From: an uncultured Bacteroidales bacterium
GTDB lineage: Bacteria; Bacteroidota; Bacteroidia; Bacteroidales; UBA932
Direction: 5' to 3'
Assembly: GCA_944323505.1 (NCBI GenBank)
Contig: CALUST010000030.1
Span: 38,831 to 102,830 of the forward strand
Length of the DNA stretch: 64,000 nucleotides
Within the stretch, counting starts at the first letter, position 1. Every line of letters starts with the position of its first letter. Below the pieces are notes generated by a model. That model did no database searches, was not told where the DNA came from, and saw only the letters and a program-made list of their open reading frames with translations. The position numbers and the translations under genes were made by a program. This document shows positions 29,869 to 37,672 of this stretch, one piece after another.

Positions 29869-30447
29869 ATGGAAGAAGTTACTGTAAGACCCGCAAGGAA
29901 AGAGGATGCGGCTGCTGTGGCAAGGCTCTTCATGATGGCCTGGCCGATGGAGTCTTTTCTCCGGATGGGAGAAGGACTGACTGAGGACATTTTCGCTGAC
30001 ATCATCCGAGGATATGTCGAGGCCGAAGACACATTGTACAGTTACAGGAATACGGTTGTGGCCGTTGCCGGAGATGTGGTCTGCGGAGCGATGAACGGGT
30101 ACGACGGGGCGATGTACGAGACTCTGAAAAGACCGGTACTGGAGGATTTCAGAAAGAGATTCCCTGATTCGGACTCCGATTTCGGCGAAGTCCATGAGAC
30201 TGAGGCGGGGGAGTTCTACCTTGATTCGGTAGGTGTAGACCCCAGGATGAGATCTATGGGCATAGGCTCAAGATTGTTCCAGGCCATGATACAAAGGGCC
30301 GGGGAGAGCGGGGCAGACAAGGTCGGACTGATAGTGGACTTTGACAAGCCCAAGGCTGAGGCCCTGTATGAAAGGCTCGGATTCAGGACAGTGGGCTGCA
30401 AGGACTTCTTGGGGCATAAGATGAAGCACATGCAACTGTGCCTATGA
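29869..30447 (+). CDS. GNAT-family N-acetyltransferase
   Basis: 192 residues from ATG 29869, which overlaps the pyk stop region by spacing of one base. The acetyl-CoA motif A is VDPRMRSMGIGSRLF, preceded by the beta-strand EFYLDSVGV and followed by LIVDFDKPKAEALYERLGF, a standard motif B. It therefore transfers an acetyl group to an amine; the acceptor, whether a protein, amino acid or polyamine, cannot be told. No signal peptide. The frame is open upstream to 29767 within pyk, but that part shows no GNAT sequence. Confidence 0.85.
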   Translation: MEEVTVRPARKEDAAAVARLFMMAWPMESFLRMGEGLTEDIFADIIRGYVEAEDTLYSYRNTVVAVAGDVVCGAMNGYDGAMYETLKRPVLEDFRKRFPDSDSDFGEVHETEAGEFYLDSVGVDPRMRSMGIGSRLFQAMIQRAGESGADKVGLIVDFDKPKAEALYERLGFRTVGCKDFLGHKMKHMQLCL

Positions 30448-30457
30448 CGCGGATGCG

Positions 30458-30991
30458 ATGAATGACGGTTTCAAGATAATACTGGCTGTGACGCTGTCCA
30501 TTGTATTGGGCGGGGTCTCGTATGCAGGGCCGTCAAAGGCCATAGGGGCCGAATTCGCATTCTCCGGACTGACAGTCAGCTACCAAAGCCATGCTTCCGG
30601 CAGGGACTTCAATGACTTCAACCTGGGACTGGATTTCCACAAGGTACTCTCAGGGGAGAGCCGGACTCCAGGTGTCCGTTTCAGTTATGTCAGAGACTAC
30701 ATTTTTGCCGAAAAGGCAAAAGGGGATTTCGTGACAAGATGGTATGCCGGTCCCGGAATGACGGCAGGATATGTCATGGACAAGGATGCAGGATACGGGG
30801 CGATGATAGGCATCTGCGGCAATATAGGAGTCGAATTCGGATTCAGTGAACCTGTGTGCATATCGCTCAGCCTGATGCCGTCTGTTGCCACGCACATACG
30901 GAGAGAAGACGGCAATCCGGATCTTGACCTGTATTTCAACGGACTGCTTCAGACCCTTTCCCCGAGGCTCGGAATCAAATACAGTTTCTGA
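30458..30991 (+). CDS. Small outer-membrane beta-barrel protein, unknown function
   Basis: 177 residues with a signal peptide (MNDGFKIILAVTLSIVLGG, cleavage after SYA). Alternating strands such as FAFSGLTVSYQSH, PGVRFSYVRDYIF and YGAMIGICGNIGVEFGF fit an eight-stranded barrel, and it ends in LGIKYSF with the C-terminal Phe recognised by BAM. No family name can be given. It follows the GNAT gene by 10 nt and precedes a second barrel by 2 nt; the two may form a pair or derive from duplication, though their sequences are not clearly alike by eye. Confidence 0.65.
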   Translation: MNDGFKIILAVTLSIVLGGVSYAGPSKAIGAEFAFSGLTVSYQSHASGRDFNDFNLGLDFHKVLSGESRTPGVRFSYVRDYIFAEKAKGDFVTRWYAGPGMTAGYVMDKDAGYGAMIGICGNIGVEFGFSEPVCISLSLMPSVATHIRREDGNPDLDLYFNGLLQTLSPRLGIKYSF

Positions 30992-30993
30992 AT

Positions 30994-31626
30994 ATGTTGA
31001 AGAAAACGGGCATAATCCTCTCACTGATATTGATGACTGCCGTCGTGACATCAGCGGCAGACAAGACAAGAGCATTCCCGAGAGTCACATTCGGACTTGA
31101 AGGAAGTTATGCCGTGACATTCCTCACATTCAACCATTACAACTACATCTCGGCGGAAGGGTACAGGGTAAACAGCAAGAAATACGATACAGGGATAAGG
31201 GGGAACGGCCAGCTGCTGCTCAATGTCGGATGCAATGTCAGCAGGAATCTCAACCTTGCGTTATACACCGGCATGACAGGTATCTACAGCCGAGGTCTCG
31301 GGACACCGCTGACATTGAGAGCCACCGTTTTATTCGGACAGGACCCTGATTCGAGGAGATGGTTCACATTCGCAGACGGAGGAGTGATTGCAGACTGGGC
31401 AGGAGAGCCAAGGGTATCCCCATGCGGCAAACTCGGAGGAGGCTACAGGATAAGCCTCAGCAGGAGCGTCAAACTTGATTTCATCTTGGCATATCAGATG
31501 CTTGTGGCACATCCGCCTGTAAACGAAGACATCGGAGGGACACTTGTCCATGTCGCTGAAAGCCGGCTGCGCAGGAGCGACACATGGGGCAATTCACTCG
31601 CATTCGGCATCGGACTCGTTTTCTGA
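30994..31626 (+). CDS. Outer-membrane beta-barrel protein, unknown function
   Basis: 210 residues. A signal peptide (MLKKTGIILSLILMTAVVTS, then AADKT) leads into beta-strand-rich sequence: VTFGLEGSYAVTFLTF, QLLLNVGCNVSRNLNLALYTG, YRISLSRSVKLDFILAYQML. It ends in FGIGLVF, again a C-terminal aromatic. No enzymatic motif. Last gene of the pyk operon; a promoter for the next gene follows within 30 nt. Confidence 0.65.
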   Translation: MLKKTGIILSLILMTAVVTSAADKTRAFPRVTFGLEGSYAVTFLTFNHYNYISAEGYRVNSKKYDTGIRGNGQLLLNVGCNVSRNLNLALYTGMTGIYSRGLGTPLTLRATVLFGQDPDSRRWFTFADGGVIADWAGEPRVSPCGKLGGGYRISLSRSVKLDFILAYQMLVAHPPVNEDIGGTLVHVAESRLRRSDTWGNSLAFGIGLVF

Positions 31627-31653
31627 GAGCGATGATAATTCAAAAATATCATG

Positions 31654-31662
31654 TACATTTGT
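31654..31662 (+). promoter_or_regulatory. Predicted fprA -7 element TACATTTGT
   Basis: Full TAnnTTTGY match, start near 31668, about 26 nt before ATG 31694. It separates the flavodiiron gene from the pyk operon. No clear -33 element. Confidence 0.5.
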
Positions 31663-31693
31663 CTGAATTGACCAAAATAACAGTAAAAAAAAT

Positions 31694-32899
31694 ATGACAA
31701 TGAACAGAAAGATAAGCGAAAGAATCAGATACGTGGGCGTCAACGATCATCACAAGGTGATTTTCGAAGGCATGTGGCCGCTTCCGTTCGGGGTGTCCTA
31801 CAACTCATATCTCGTCGTAGACGACAAGGTCGCACTGATTGATACGGCTGAGGCGGATTTCAGCAGGGAATTCCTCTCCAACATAAGGGAAGAGATAGGG
31901 GACAGGAAGGTCGACTACCTCATAGTCAATCACATGGAGCCGGACCATTCCTCGCTGATGAAGGACATCAGGGAGCAGTATCCTGAAATCCGGATTGTCA
32001 CCAATGCCAAGGCGGTCCCGATGATCAAAGGCTACTACGGCATCACTGACAACATCCATGTCATCAAGGAAGGGGATACTCTCGACCTCGGCTCTTCCGT
32101 CCTCAGTTTCCATCTGGCACCTATGGTGCACTGGCCGGAGACAATGGTGACATATCTCACCGAGGAAAAGACTCTGTTCTCCGGGGACGCATTCGGCACA
32201 TTCGGGGCTGTGGACGGCGAGATTACGGATGACGGGGCGCATCTGTGCGGCTGGCTTGACAAGGCGGAAAACTGCTTTGAAGAGTTCAAGGATGAAATGA
32301 CGAGATATTACTCGAATATCGTCGGCAAATACGGGCAGACGGTGCAGGCGGCATTGAAGAAACTGTCAAGTCTTGAGATCGGAAGGATATGCAGCACTCA
32401 CGGACCTGTATGGCAAAAACATATTCCTGAGGTGGTCTCTTTCTACGACAGGCTGAGCCGGTATGAAGGAGGAAGGGGAGTATGTATCGCCTATGCGTCA
32501 ATGTACGGCAACACCGCAAAGGCAGCCAAATCGCTTGCAGCGGAACTTGCCGCAAGAGGGATACCATATACTCTACATAATCTCTGCACAGAAAACGTGT
32601 CATACGCATACAGGGATGCGTTCAAATATGACACTGTCGCCATTGGCGCCCCTACATACAACAATGACATATTCCCTCCGGCATACAACTTCATGTACGG
32701 TCTCTGTGCAAGACTCCTAAAGAACAGGAGATTCTTCGCATTCGGGTCATACACATGGGCAGGAGCAAGTGTCAGGCTTCTCAATGAGATGGCTCAGAAA
32801 CAAGGATTTGAACTGATATCCGAGGGTATCAGTTTCCCGCAGGGCTTTACTCAGGAAAAATGTGACATGGGCAGAATCGCCGAACTGATGTCCAGATAG
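31694..32899 (+). CDS. Flavodiiron protein (FprA type; O2/NO reductase)
   Basis: Cytoplasmic enzyme that reduces oxygen to water or nitric oxide to N2O, a protective function in anaerobes. 401 residues: the metallo-beta-lactamase-like domain carries the di-iron ligands HMEPDH at 80-85, H146, D165 (SGDAFG) and H236 (STHGPVW); the flavodoxin domain begins near 262 with YASMYGNTAKAA binding FMN. No rubredoxin or flavin reductase module is fused, so electrons must come from a separate partner, probably rubredoxin. It is monocistronic, with its own promoter and a strong terminator just downstream. Confidence 0.94.
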   Translation: MTMNRKISERIRYVGVNDHHKVIFEGMWPLPFGVSYNSYLVVDDKVALIDTAEADFSREFLSNIREEIGDRKVDYLIVNHMEPDHSSLMKDIREQYPEIRIVTNAKAVPMIKGYYGITDNIHVIKEGDTLDLGSSVLSFHLAPMVHWPETMVTYLTEEKTLFSGDAFGTFGAVDGEITDDGAHLCGWLDKAENCFEEFKDEMTRYYSNIVGKYGQTVQAALKKLSSLEIGRICSTHGPVWQKHIPEVVSFYDRLSRYEGGRGVCIAYASMYGNTAKAAKSLAAELAARGIPYTLHNLCTENVSYAYRDAFKYDTVAIGAPTYNNDIFPPAYNFMYGLCARLLKNRRFFAFGSYTWAGASVRLLNEMAQKQGFELISEGISFPQGFTQEKCDMGRIAELMSR

Positions 32900-32923
32900 C
32901 CTGTCGTGGACGGCAAAATAATA

Positions 32924-32972
32924 AGGAATGGCTCCTGAATTTGTGGATTATACCACATCAGGAGCCATTCCT
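32924..32972. terminator. Bidirectional terminator hairpin
   Basis: A perfect 15-bp inverted repeat, AGGAATGGCTCCTGA (32924-32938) and TCAGGAGCCATTCCT (32958-32972), with a second inner stem TGTGG/CCACA (32942-32946 and 32953-32957) around ATTATA. It lies between the convergent flavodiiron and DUF5723-like genes, with A-rich sequence on the left and T-rich on the right, so it can serve both directions. Confidence 0.85.
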
Positions 32973-32989
32973 ATTTCATTCAGAGCGCG

Positions 32990-34444
32990 CTATCTCCAGT
33001 CCCCGAGAGTCCGGTAGCGGCTGATATTGAACGTAAGTCCGAAGTTCAGGTTCAGTCTCAACTTGTTGTACGGGACACTTATGCCGAGCCCGTCGACAGG
33101 AGGCGTGACATTCCAGAACACATAGTCTGAGCCGACAAAGAGTCCGAATCCCGGGAGGTCGATATTCATCACCGCCCCCATCGAGGAGCCATATTCGGAG
33201 ATGCCGTAACTTGCGGAGAATCCGAACCATTTCACAGGTGTGATATTGGCCGAGAACCGTCCTTCATTCTTGGAATATGGACCGGCAATCCTTGAAGAAT
33301 AGAGGAAGCCGACCGAGAGTTTTCTGTAGAACGGCATCTCGTACTCGGCTGCAAGATTCAATGTGCATGACAGCATGTCCGTCTTCCCCTTATCGGACGC
33401 ATCCTTGTGGAAGACAAACATATTGGCCAGATCGTCTCCGAAGGAACCGAACTGGTTGCCGAGAGAGTTCTCGCTGTCCCCGTCTACTGAGATGTCCTCG
33501 AATCCGGTAAATTCCCATCCGGTATCCCCTGTATATGCATTGAGACCTTTCTTCCATGATATGAAGCCGAGGTCAAGCACGGCTGCGGACACATTCAGGC
33601 CCTTGAGAATCCCGTCAAACCTGTATTCCGCACCGAGATCCACTGCAGCACCGAATCCGCCGAGGATGTCTCCTGCATTGAAGCCGCCGAACCCGATATT
33701 GCCGAAATCAAGTTCATCTGCCCTTGCCGGATCATCTATCTGTGCTCCGGACTCGGCCTTCGTCGGAATCTGAAGCCCCGGGACACTGGCACTGAGCGAA
33801 CCGCTGGCATCGATGCTCCACCTGTCCTCAGTCATGGATATGCTCATGTTGTCAATCTGCGCATTGACATTAGCCAGTCCCATTAGCAGTTTGACCTTCG
33901 CTCCGATATTGAGATTCGGCGTGATCTGATGAGAATGTCCCATGGCAAGTTCGAGATAGTTCCTGCTCCTCACACCAAGATTGCCGATGTCGTAAGTCTG
34001 CTTTGCCCCGGCATTCTTGATGAAGTCAAAGAGGTCATACGGCAGGCTGATACCGGTCGAGGATTTCAGGTTGAGTTCTACCGATGTGAAACCTTTCTTG
34101 CCCCATGCCCCGACTGAGAGTATGGTGGTGGTGAGGTCGACACCTATCCTGTTGTTCTTCCTGAGACTCCCGAGGAACTCGTCTGTATTCACGCTGCTGT
34201 GCATGAATGTGACCAGCTGACCGCCATGCGGATATAGCAAGGTGCTCACGCCCAGATTGCTCTGGGCATACAATGAGACATTGCCGATGCCGGGAAGTGC
34301 AAAATAACTCCTTGTCGGGGCAAATGCAGGATTCAGCTGATGCCTGTACTTGTACCCGTCAAGAAAATAGGCTGAATTGAATTGCTGTGCGGCGACAGGC
34401 AGGCAAAGTACAGCCGTCAGCAGAAACATATATATTCTCTTCAT
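32990..34444 (-). CDS. DUF5723-like outer-membrane protein
   Basis: 484 residues from ATG 34444; ATG 34453 is nearly as good, and the open frame further upstream overlaps the preceding gene and looks spurious. Signal peptide MKRIYMFLLTAVLCLPVAA, then QQFNSAYFLDGYKYRHQLNPA, a typical opening of the Bacteroidota DUF5723 family of surface barrels. Many glycine- and aromatic-rich strands follow. It ends in SRYRTLGDWR and lacks a terminal Phe, so barrel closure is not certain. It is 11 nt downstream of the large lipoprotein gene and probably works with it at the outer membrane. Function unknown. Confidence 0.72.
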   Translation of the reverse strand: MKRIYMFLLTAVLCLPVAAQQFNSAYFLDGYKYRHQLNPAFAPTRSYFALPGIGNVSLYAQSNLGVSTLLYPHGGQLVTFMHSSVNTDEFLGSLRKNNRIGVDLTTTILSVGAWGKKGFTSVELNLKSSTGISLPYDLFDFIKNAGAKQTYDIGNLGVRSRNYLELAMGHSHQITPNLNIGAKVKLLMGLANVNAQIDNMSISMTEDRWSIDASGSLSASVPGLQIPTKAESGAQIDDPARADELDFGNIGFGGFNAGDILGGFGAAVDLGAEYRFDGILKGLNVSAAVLDLGFISWKKGLNAYTGDTGWEFTGFEDISVDGDSENSLGNQFGSFGDDLANMFVFHKDASDKGKTDMLSCTLNLAAEYEMPFYRKLSVGFLYSSRIAGPYSKNEGRFSANITPVKWFGFSASYGISEYGSSMGAVMNIDLPGFGLFVGSDYVFWNVTPPVDGLGISVPYNKLRLNLNFGLTFNISRYRTLGDWR

Positions 34445-34455
34445 ATCTCTCATGA

Positions 34456-36435
34456 TTACAGTTCTACACCTCCGTTTATCCTCACGGATATGTCGTTTAT
34501 CTTTACATACTGGTTGCTGTTGAGAGGCTTGCCGGCAAGTTCGCCGTTCTTGCACGAGCCGATGATGTTCAACCTGAAGCCGTCAAGCTGCTTCAGGGAC
34601 TCCTGGTCAGCTACAATGTTGATGACCATAGGACTGGAGGTCTCCTGTCCGAGAGCGCCTGCAGCGACCGTTGCCACAGAACCGTCAGCGGCAGTCAACG
34701 TCACATCCAGCCCTTCAAGTTCAAGGACCTTCCCGTTCACATCGATAGGGGAGGCTGTGACCTCCATGTCTATAGGTAGCGTGCTGACAAATGTCATCTT
34801 GATAGAAGCCTCCCTGAGGCTGATGTTCATTCCTGAACCGCCTTCGCCGCCCTCCGATGCCTCGGAATTGAATGTCTCATTCAGCCCCGAGATGTCATAA
34901 GGATATTCGATATGGAGTTCGGGACCGAAAGAAAGAGGGATATCCACAGTATAGTCGACATACATAGCGTACTCCAGGTCATCCGTCCTGCCGTCAGTCC
35001 CGGTCGGGAATGTGAGAACCCTGTAATCCGAATCCGCATAGCCGGACACTTCATCACCTTCATTATCGATAACTATATCAATGTCATAGATACTGATGGA
35101 GGCCGGGATTACCCTCAGCAGGTCAGGCAGATCCTGACATATTATATTCTGGGACTGATTGTTTCCGGAAGGCGGCTCAGGCATGGTGACACCTCTGCCG
35201 GATATGAAGATCTCAGTGGCTCCTGGGCTGACAAGTATGAACTCCGGGGATGACGGGTCAAGAGACCCGATCTGTATGTCGGAGCCGCTTATGACTTTGC
35301 CGTCGCCGTCAAGTCCGCACACTTTGGCAAGTACGTATGCCGAAGCAGGGGAGCCGTTGACAACATTCAGCCTGATGACAGGATTGTACACATCAAGCAC
35401 CGCATTCTCTCCTGAAAGGAACTCCGGGAGTTCTCCTATCGTTATAGGGTCAGGGGTCTCGATTTCCATTTCAGGGTCGAGAACGGCAGTTGCCGACCTG
35501 ATATCCATATTCTTTTCCGCCTCTATGGTGATTGACATGCGGGTACGGTCGGGGAGTGTCTCGTATCTGCTTCCGTCTACAGTCGCCAGCAGGTCCGAAA
35601 TCACGATTGACTGCCTGACTATCAATCTGTCACCGACAAATCCCTGCTGCCCGTCAGTATCTCTTTCCACGCCTTCAATGTCGACTGTCTCCATCATGAG
35701 CGACACAACCATACCACCACCGTCGACATCCATGTCTCTAAGGAATTTAAGTATGTGTCCGTCAACGAGTTCATAGTCATCCTGACTCTCATTGTACAGA
35801 GAGAAGGTGATGTATTTCGGGAAAGCGATGGTAAAGCCTTTCTGGATTGTCACCGGAGCGGGAGTATCGTCCGCCACAGAGACACTTGAAAACAGCAGAT
35901 GCACAGGGGAATCCACTGTCACCGACCTGATTTCCTTGACCACGTCAGTTATGGTGGACACATCCTTGTCTATGGTGATATCCGTAGCCTCTGGACCGTC
36001 AGGCAGCATATTGATGTCGGTGGCCGTCAGACTCGAATGATCTACGCCCGGATGGCGGCTCGCGAACTCATCCTTCATATTGCAGTACACCTCATAACCG
36101 CCTTCCTCGAACATATCATCAGTGCTGATATCGACTTTTTCGATGACAATAGGTTCTGATATGGGATTTTCGGCGTTAATAAGCAGTGAATAGTCCCCGG
36201 TTGACGGGTCGGCAGATATTATCTGGTTTTCCTCATCTATGTCAAGGAATTTGCCGATGACTATCGGCTCTGTGCTTCCTATAGGAGCGCTGATGTCTCC
36301 CTGGATACTCAACGATGTGTCAATGTCCTTGCTCAGGTCGTACTCATCATTGACGCACGACACAGCCAGCAGGATCGACGATGAAGCAGCGATTATTGCA
36401 GGCAGCATCGCCAGTTCATTTTTTCTCAGATGCAT
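34456..36435 (-). CDS. Large beta-rich lipoprotein, unknown function
   Basis: 659 residues from ATG 36435 (MHLRKNELAMLPAIIAAS). The lipobox is LAVSC, followed by VNDEYDLSKDID, an acidic stretch that often directs Bacteroidota lipoproteins to the cell surface. The rest is a series of beta-sandwich-like units with repeated phrases such as PITIGELPEF and EPIVIGKF, and a GGEGGSG linker around residue 540. No enzymatic motif. Recognised only as a Bacteroidales-type hypothetical lipoprotein. It has its own promoter (-7 TATATTTGC at 36489-36497) and is followed closely by the DUF5723-like gene, suggesting a two-protein envelope unit. Confidence 0.6.
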   Translation of the reverse strand: MHLRKNELAMLPAIIAASSSILLAVSCVNDEYDLSKDIDTSLSIQGDISAPIGSTEPIVIGKFLDIDEENQIISADPSTGDYSLLINAENPISEPIVIEKVDISTDDMFEEGGYEVYCNMKDEFASRHPGVDHSSLTATDINMLPDGPEATDITIDKDVSTITDVVKEIRSVTVDSPVHLLFSSVSVADDTPAPVTIQKGFTIAFPKYITFSLYNESQDDYELVDGHILKFLRDMDVDGGGMVVSLMMETVDIEGVERDTDGQQGFVGDRLIVRQSIVISDLLATVDGSRYETLPDRTRMSITIEAEKNMDIRSATAVLDPEMEIETPDPITIGELPEFLSGENAVLDVYNPVIRLNVVNGSPASAYVLAKVCGLDGDGKVISGSDIQIGSLDPSSPEFILVSPGATEIFISGRGVTMPEPPSGNNQSQNIICQDLPDLLRVIPASISIYDIDIVIDNEGDEVSGYADSDYRVLTFPTGTDGRTDDLEYAMYVDYTVDIPLSFGPELHIEYPYDISGLNETFNSEASEGGEGGSGMNISLREASIKMTFVSTLPIDMEVTASPIDVNGKVLELEGLDVTLTAADGSVATVAAGALGQETSSPMVINIVADQESLKQLDGFRLNIIGSCKNGELAGKPLNSNQYVKINDISVRINGGVEL

Positions 36436-36488
36436 ATTCCGATATTGATTTATAATTAAATGTATTTCCGCAGAACGGCATTCAAACT

Positions 36489-36675
36489 GCAAATATATCA
36501 ATTATAAACAATCCCGCCAATTATTATTTAATTGACTGTCCGCAAAAATGCCAATTTTGTCATACAATTTATATTATGTTAACTTAACTGTGGAGACAGA
36601 GCAACTCCTGCCCCGGTCATGCGGGCAAAGTCATAAAAATGTCTTTGGTATATCGGAAATAATAGATAAATTTGT
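36489..36675. promoter_or_regulatory. Divergent promoters in an AT-rich spacer
   Basis: The 246-nt gap 36436-36681 contains no gene. Minus strand: TTG at plus 36518-36520, 20 bp, TATATTTGC at 36489-36497, serving the lipoprotein. Plus strand: TTTG at 36644-36647, exactly 19 bp, TAAATTTGT at 36667-36675, start near 36681. The second is one of the best consensus matches in the window and lies so close to ATG 36682 that the message would be nearly leaderless. Confidence 0.6.
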
Positions 36676-36681
36676 GCGCTT

Positions 36682-37092
36682 ATGATGAAAAAACTGCATA
36701 TCATCCTGATTATACTGGCCTGCTGCCTCGGCTATACAGCCCTGGAGGTGCGTCAGCAGGATGACAGCACAGGCTCAGGACCAGGCAGGCTCAGTACGGC
36801 AGCATATATTGAGGATGGGGTCAATTCGCCTGAGAGATACATCGACTGGAACACCCCCGCATTTTCATCTACAGTACGTGAATTCTTCTCGGAACGCAGC
36901 CAGAACCAGACGACAGGACTGAAGAATCACACAAATCTCAAGCTGCCTCCGAAATCGGGATATCAGGACAGCCCCGGTAAAATCCCCGGAATACATGTCC
37001 TTAACAGATTTGAGGATGCCCTCAGGCTCTTCCCTTCAGGGACAGGTTCAAAATGGCATCATCTCATAATCCTCAGAAAACTGGTCATTTAG
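36682..37092 (+). CDS. Small exported protein, unknown function
   Basis: 136 residues beginning with a hydrophobic export signal (MMKKLHIILIILACCLGYTA). The Cys pair at 14-15 might suggest a lipobox, but ACCLGY is not a good one. The mature part is polar, rich in Ser, Thr, Asn and Gly, with no recognised domain; its central part is FFSERSQNQTTGLKNHTNL. It has a strong predicted promoter immediately upstream. Because that promoter would start transcription at about the first ATG, ATG 36685 could be used instead. Followed after 90 nt by another small envelope protein. Confidence 0.5.
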   Translation: MMKKLHIILIILACCLGYTALEVRQQDDSTGSGPGRLSTAAYIEDGVNSPERYIDWNTPAFSSTVREFFSERSQNQTTGLKNHTNLKLPPKSGYQDSPGKIPGIHVLNRFEDALRLFPSGTGSKWHHLIILRKLVI

Positions 37093-37182
37093 AATATTCT
37101 TTTTCCAAAATCGCCGTTTGCCGCGGCTCAGATACGGCAAAATCCAAAGAAAAAATCAAAAACAACCGAAAAATCCGAAAAA

Positions 37183-37629
37183 ATGGAAAAAGAATTCAGC
37201 AGAGTACATTCTGCAACAGACATAACTCTTTCACTTGTAATCATTGCGGCAGGCTGCATCCTGGTCGCAATCCCCTCTTCAACACCTGTCAGCATCCTCG
37301 GTTTCTTCCTGCTGGTGACAGGGCTTATCCTCATCCTCATACTCAGGACAGGCTACAAGGACAACGAGACAGGTGAGAGATTCCGCAAGACAGAGAAATA
37401 TTTCCCTGCACACTGCAAGGACTCGATAGCCAAGGCCCTCGCCTCCTCCCCTGACAGCATCGACTTCAGCGAGGAAGACAAAGGCAACGGGCTGAGACTC
37501 GACACTTATTTCAACGGCAAGACAGGACACGTCTATGCAAGACTGTATGAATACATCCCGTACAGGTATCAGCCGTGTTCAGCAACCATACCTTTGAAAT
37601 TTGACCAGGCGGCAAGACTCATCAAATAG
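37183..37629 (+). CDS. Small inner-membrane protein, unknown function
   Basis: 148 residues with two adjacent membrane helices (about 13-31 and 36-55, separated by PSSTPV) forming a hairpin, and a soluble C-terminal domain of about 90 residues with DSIDFSEEDKGNGLRLDTYF and RLYEYIPYRYQPC. No family recognised. It precedes the Na/Pi cotransporter by 43 nt on the same strand and could be co-transcribed, but that alone does not show a link with phosphate transport. Confidence 0.55.
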   Translation: MEKEFSRVHSATDITLSLVIIAAGCILVAIPSSTPVSILGFFLLVTGLILILILRTGYKDNETGERFRKTEKYFPAHCKDSIAKALASSPDSIDFSEEDKGNGLRLDTYFNGKTGHVYARLYEYIPYRYQPCSATIPLKFDQAARLIK

Positions 37630-37672
37630 CGTCCTGCCCCAGCAAAGGCGAAACAACTAAAAACTTTAATAT

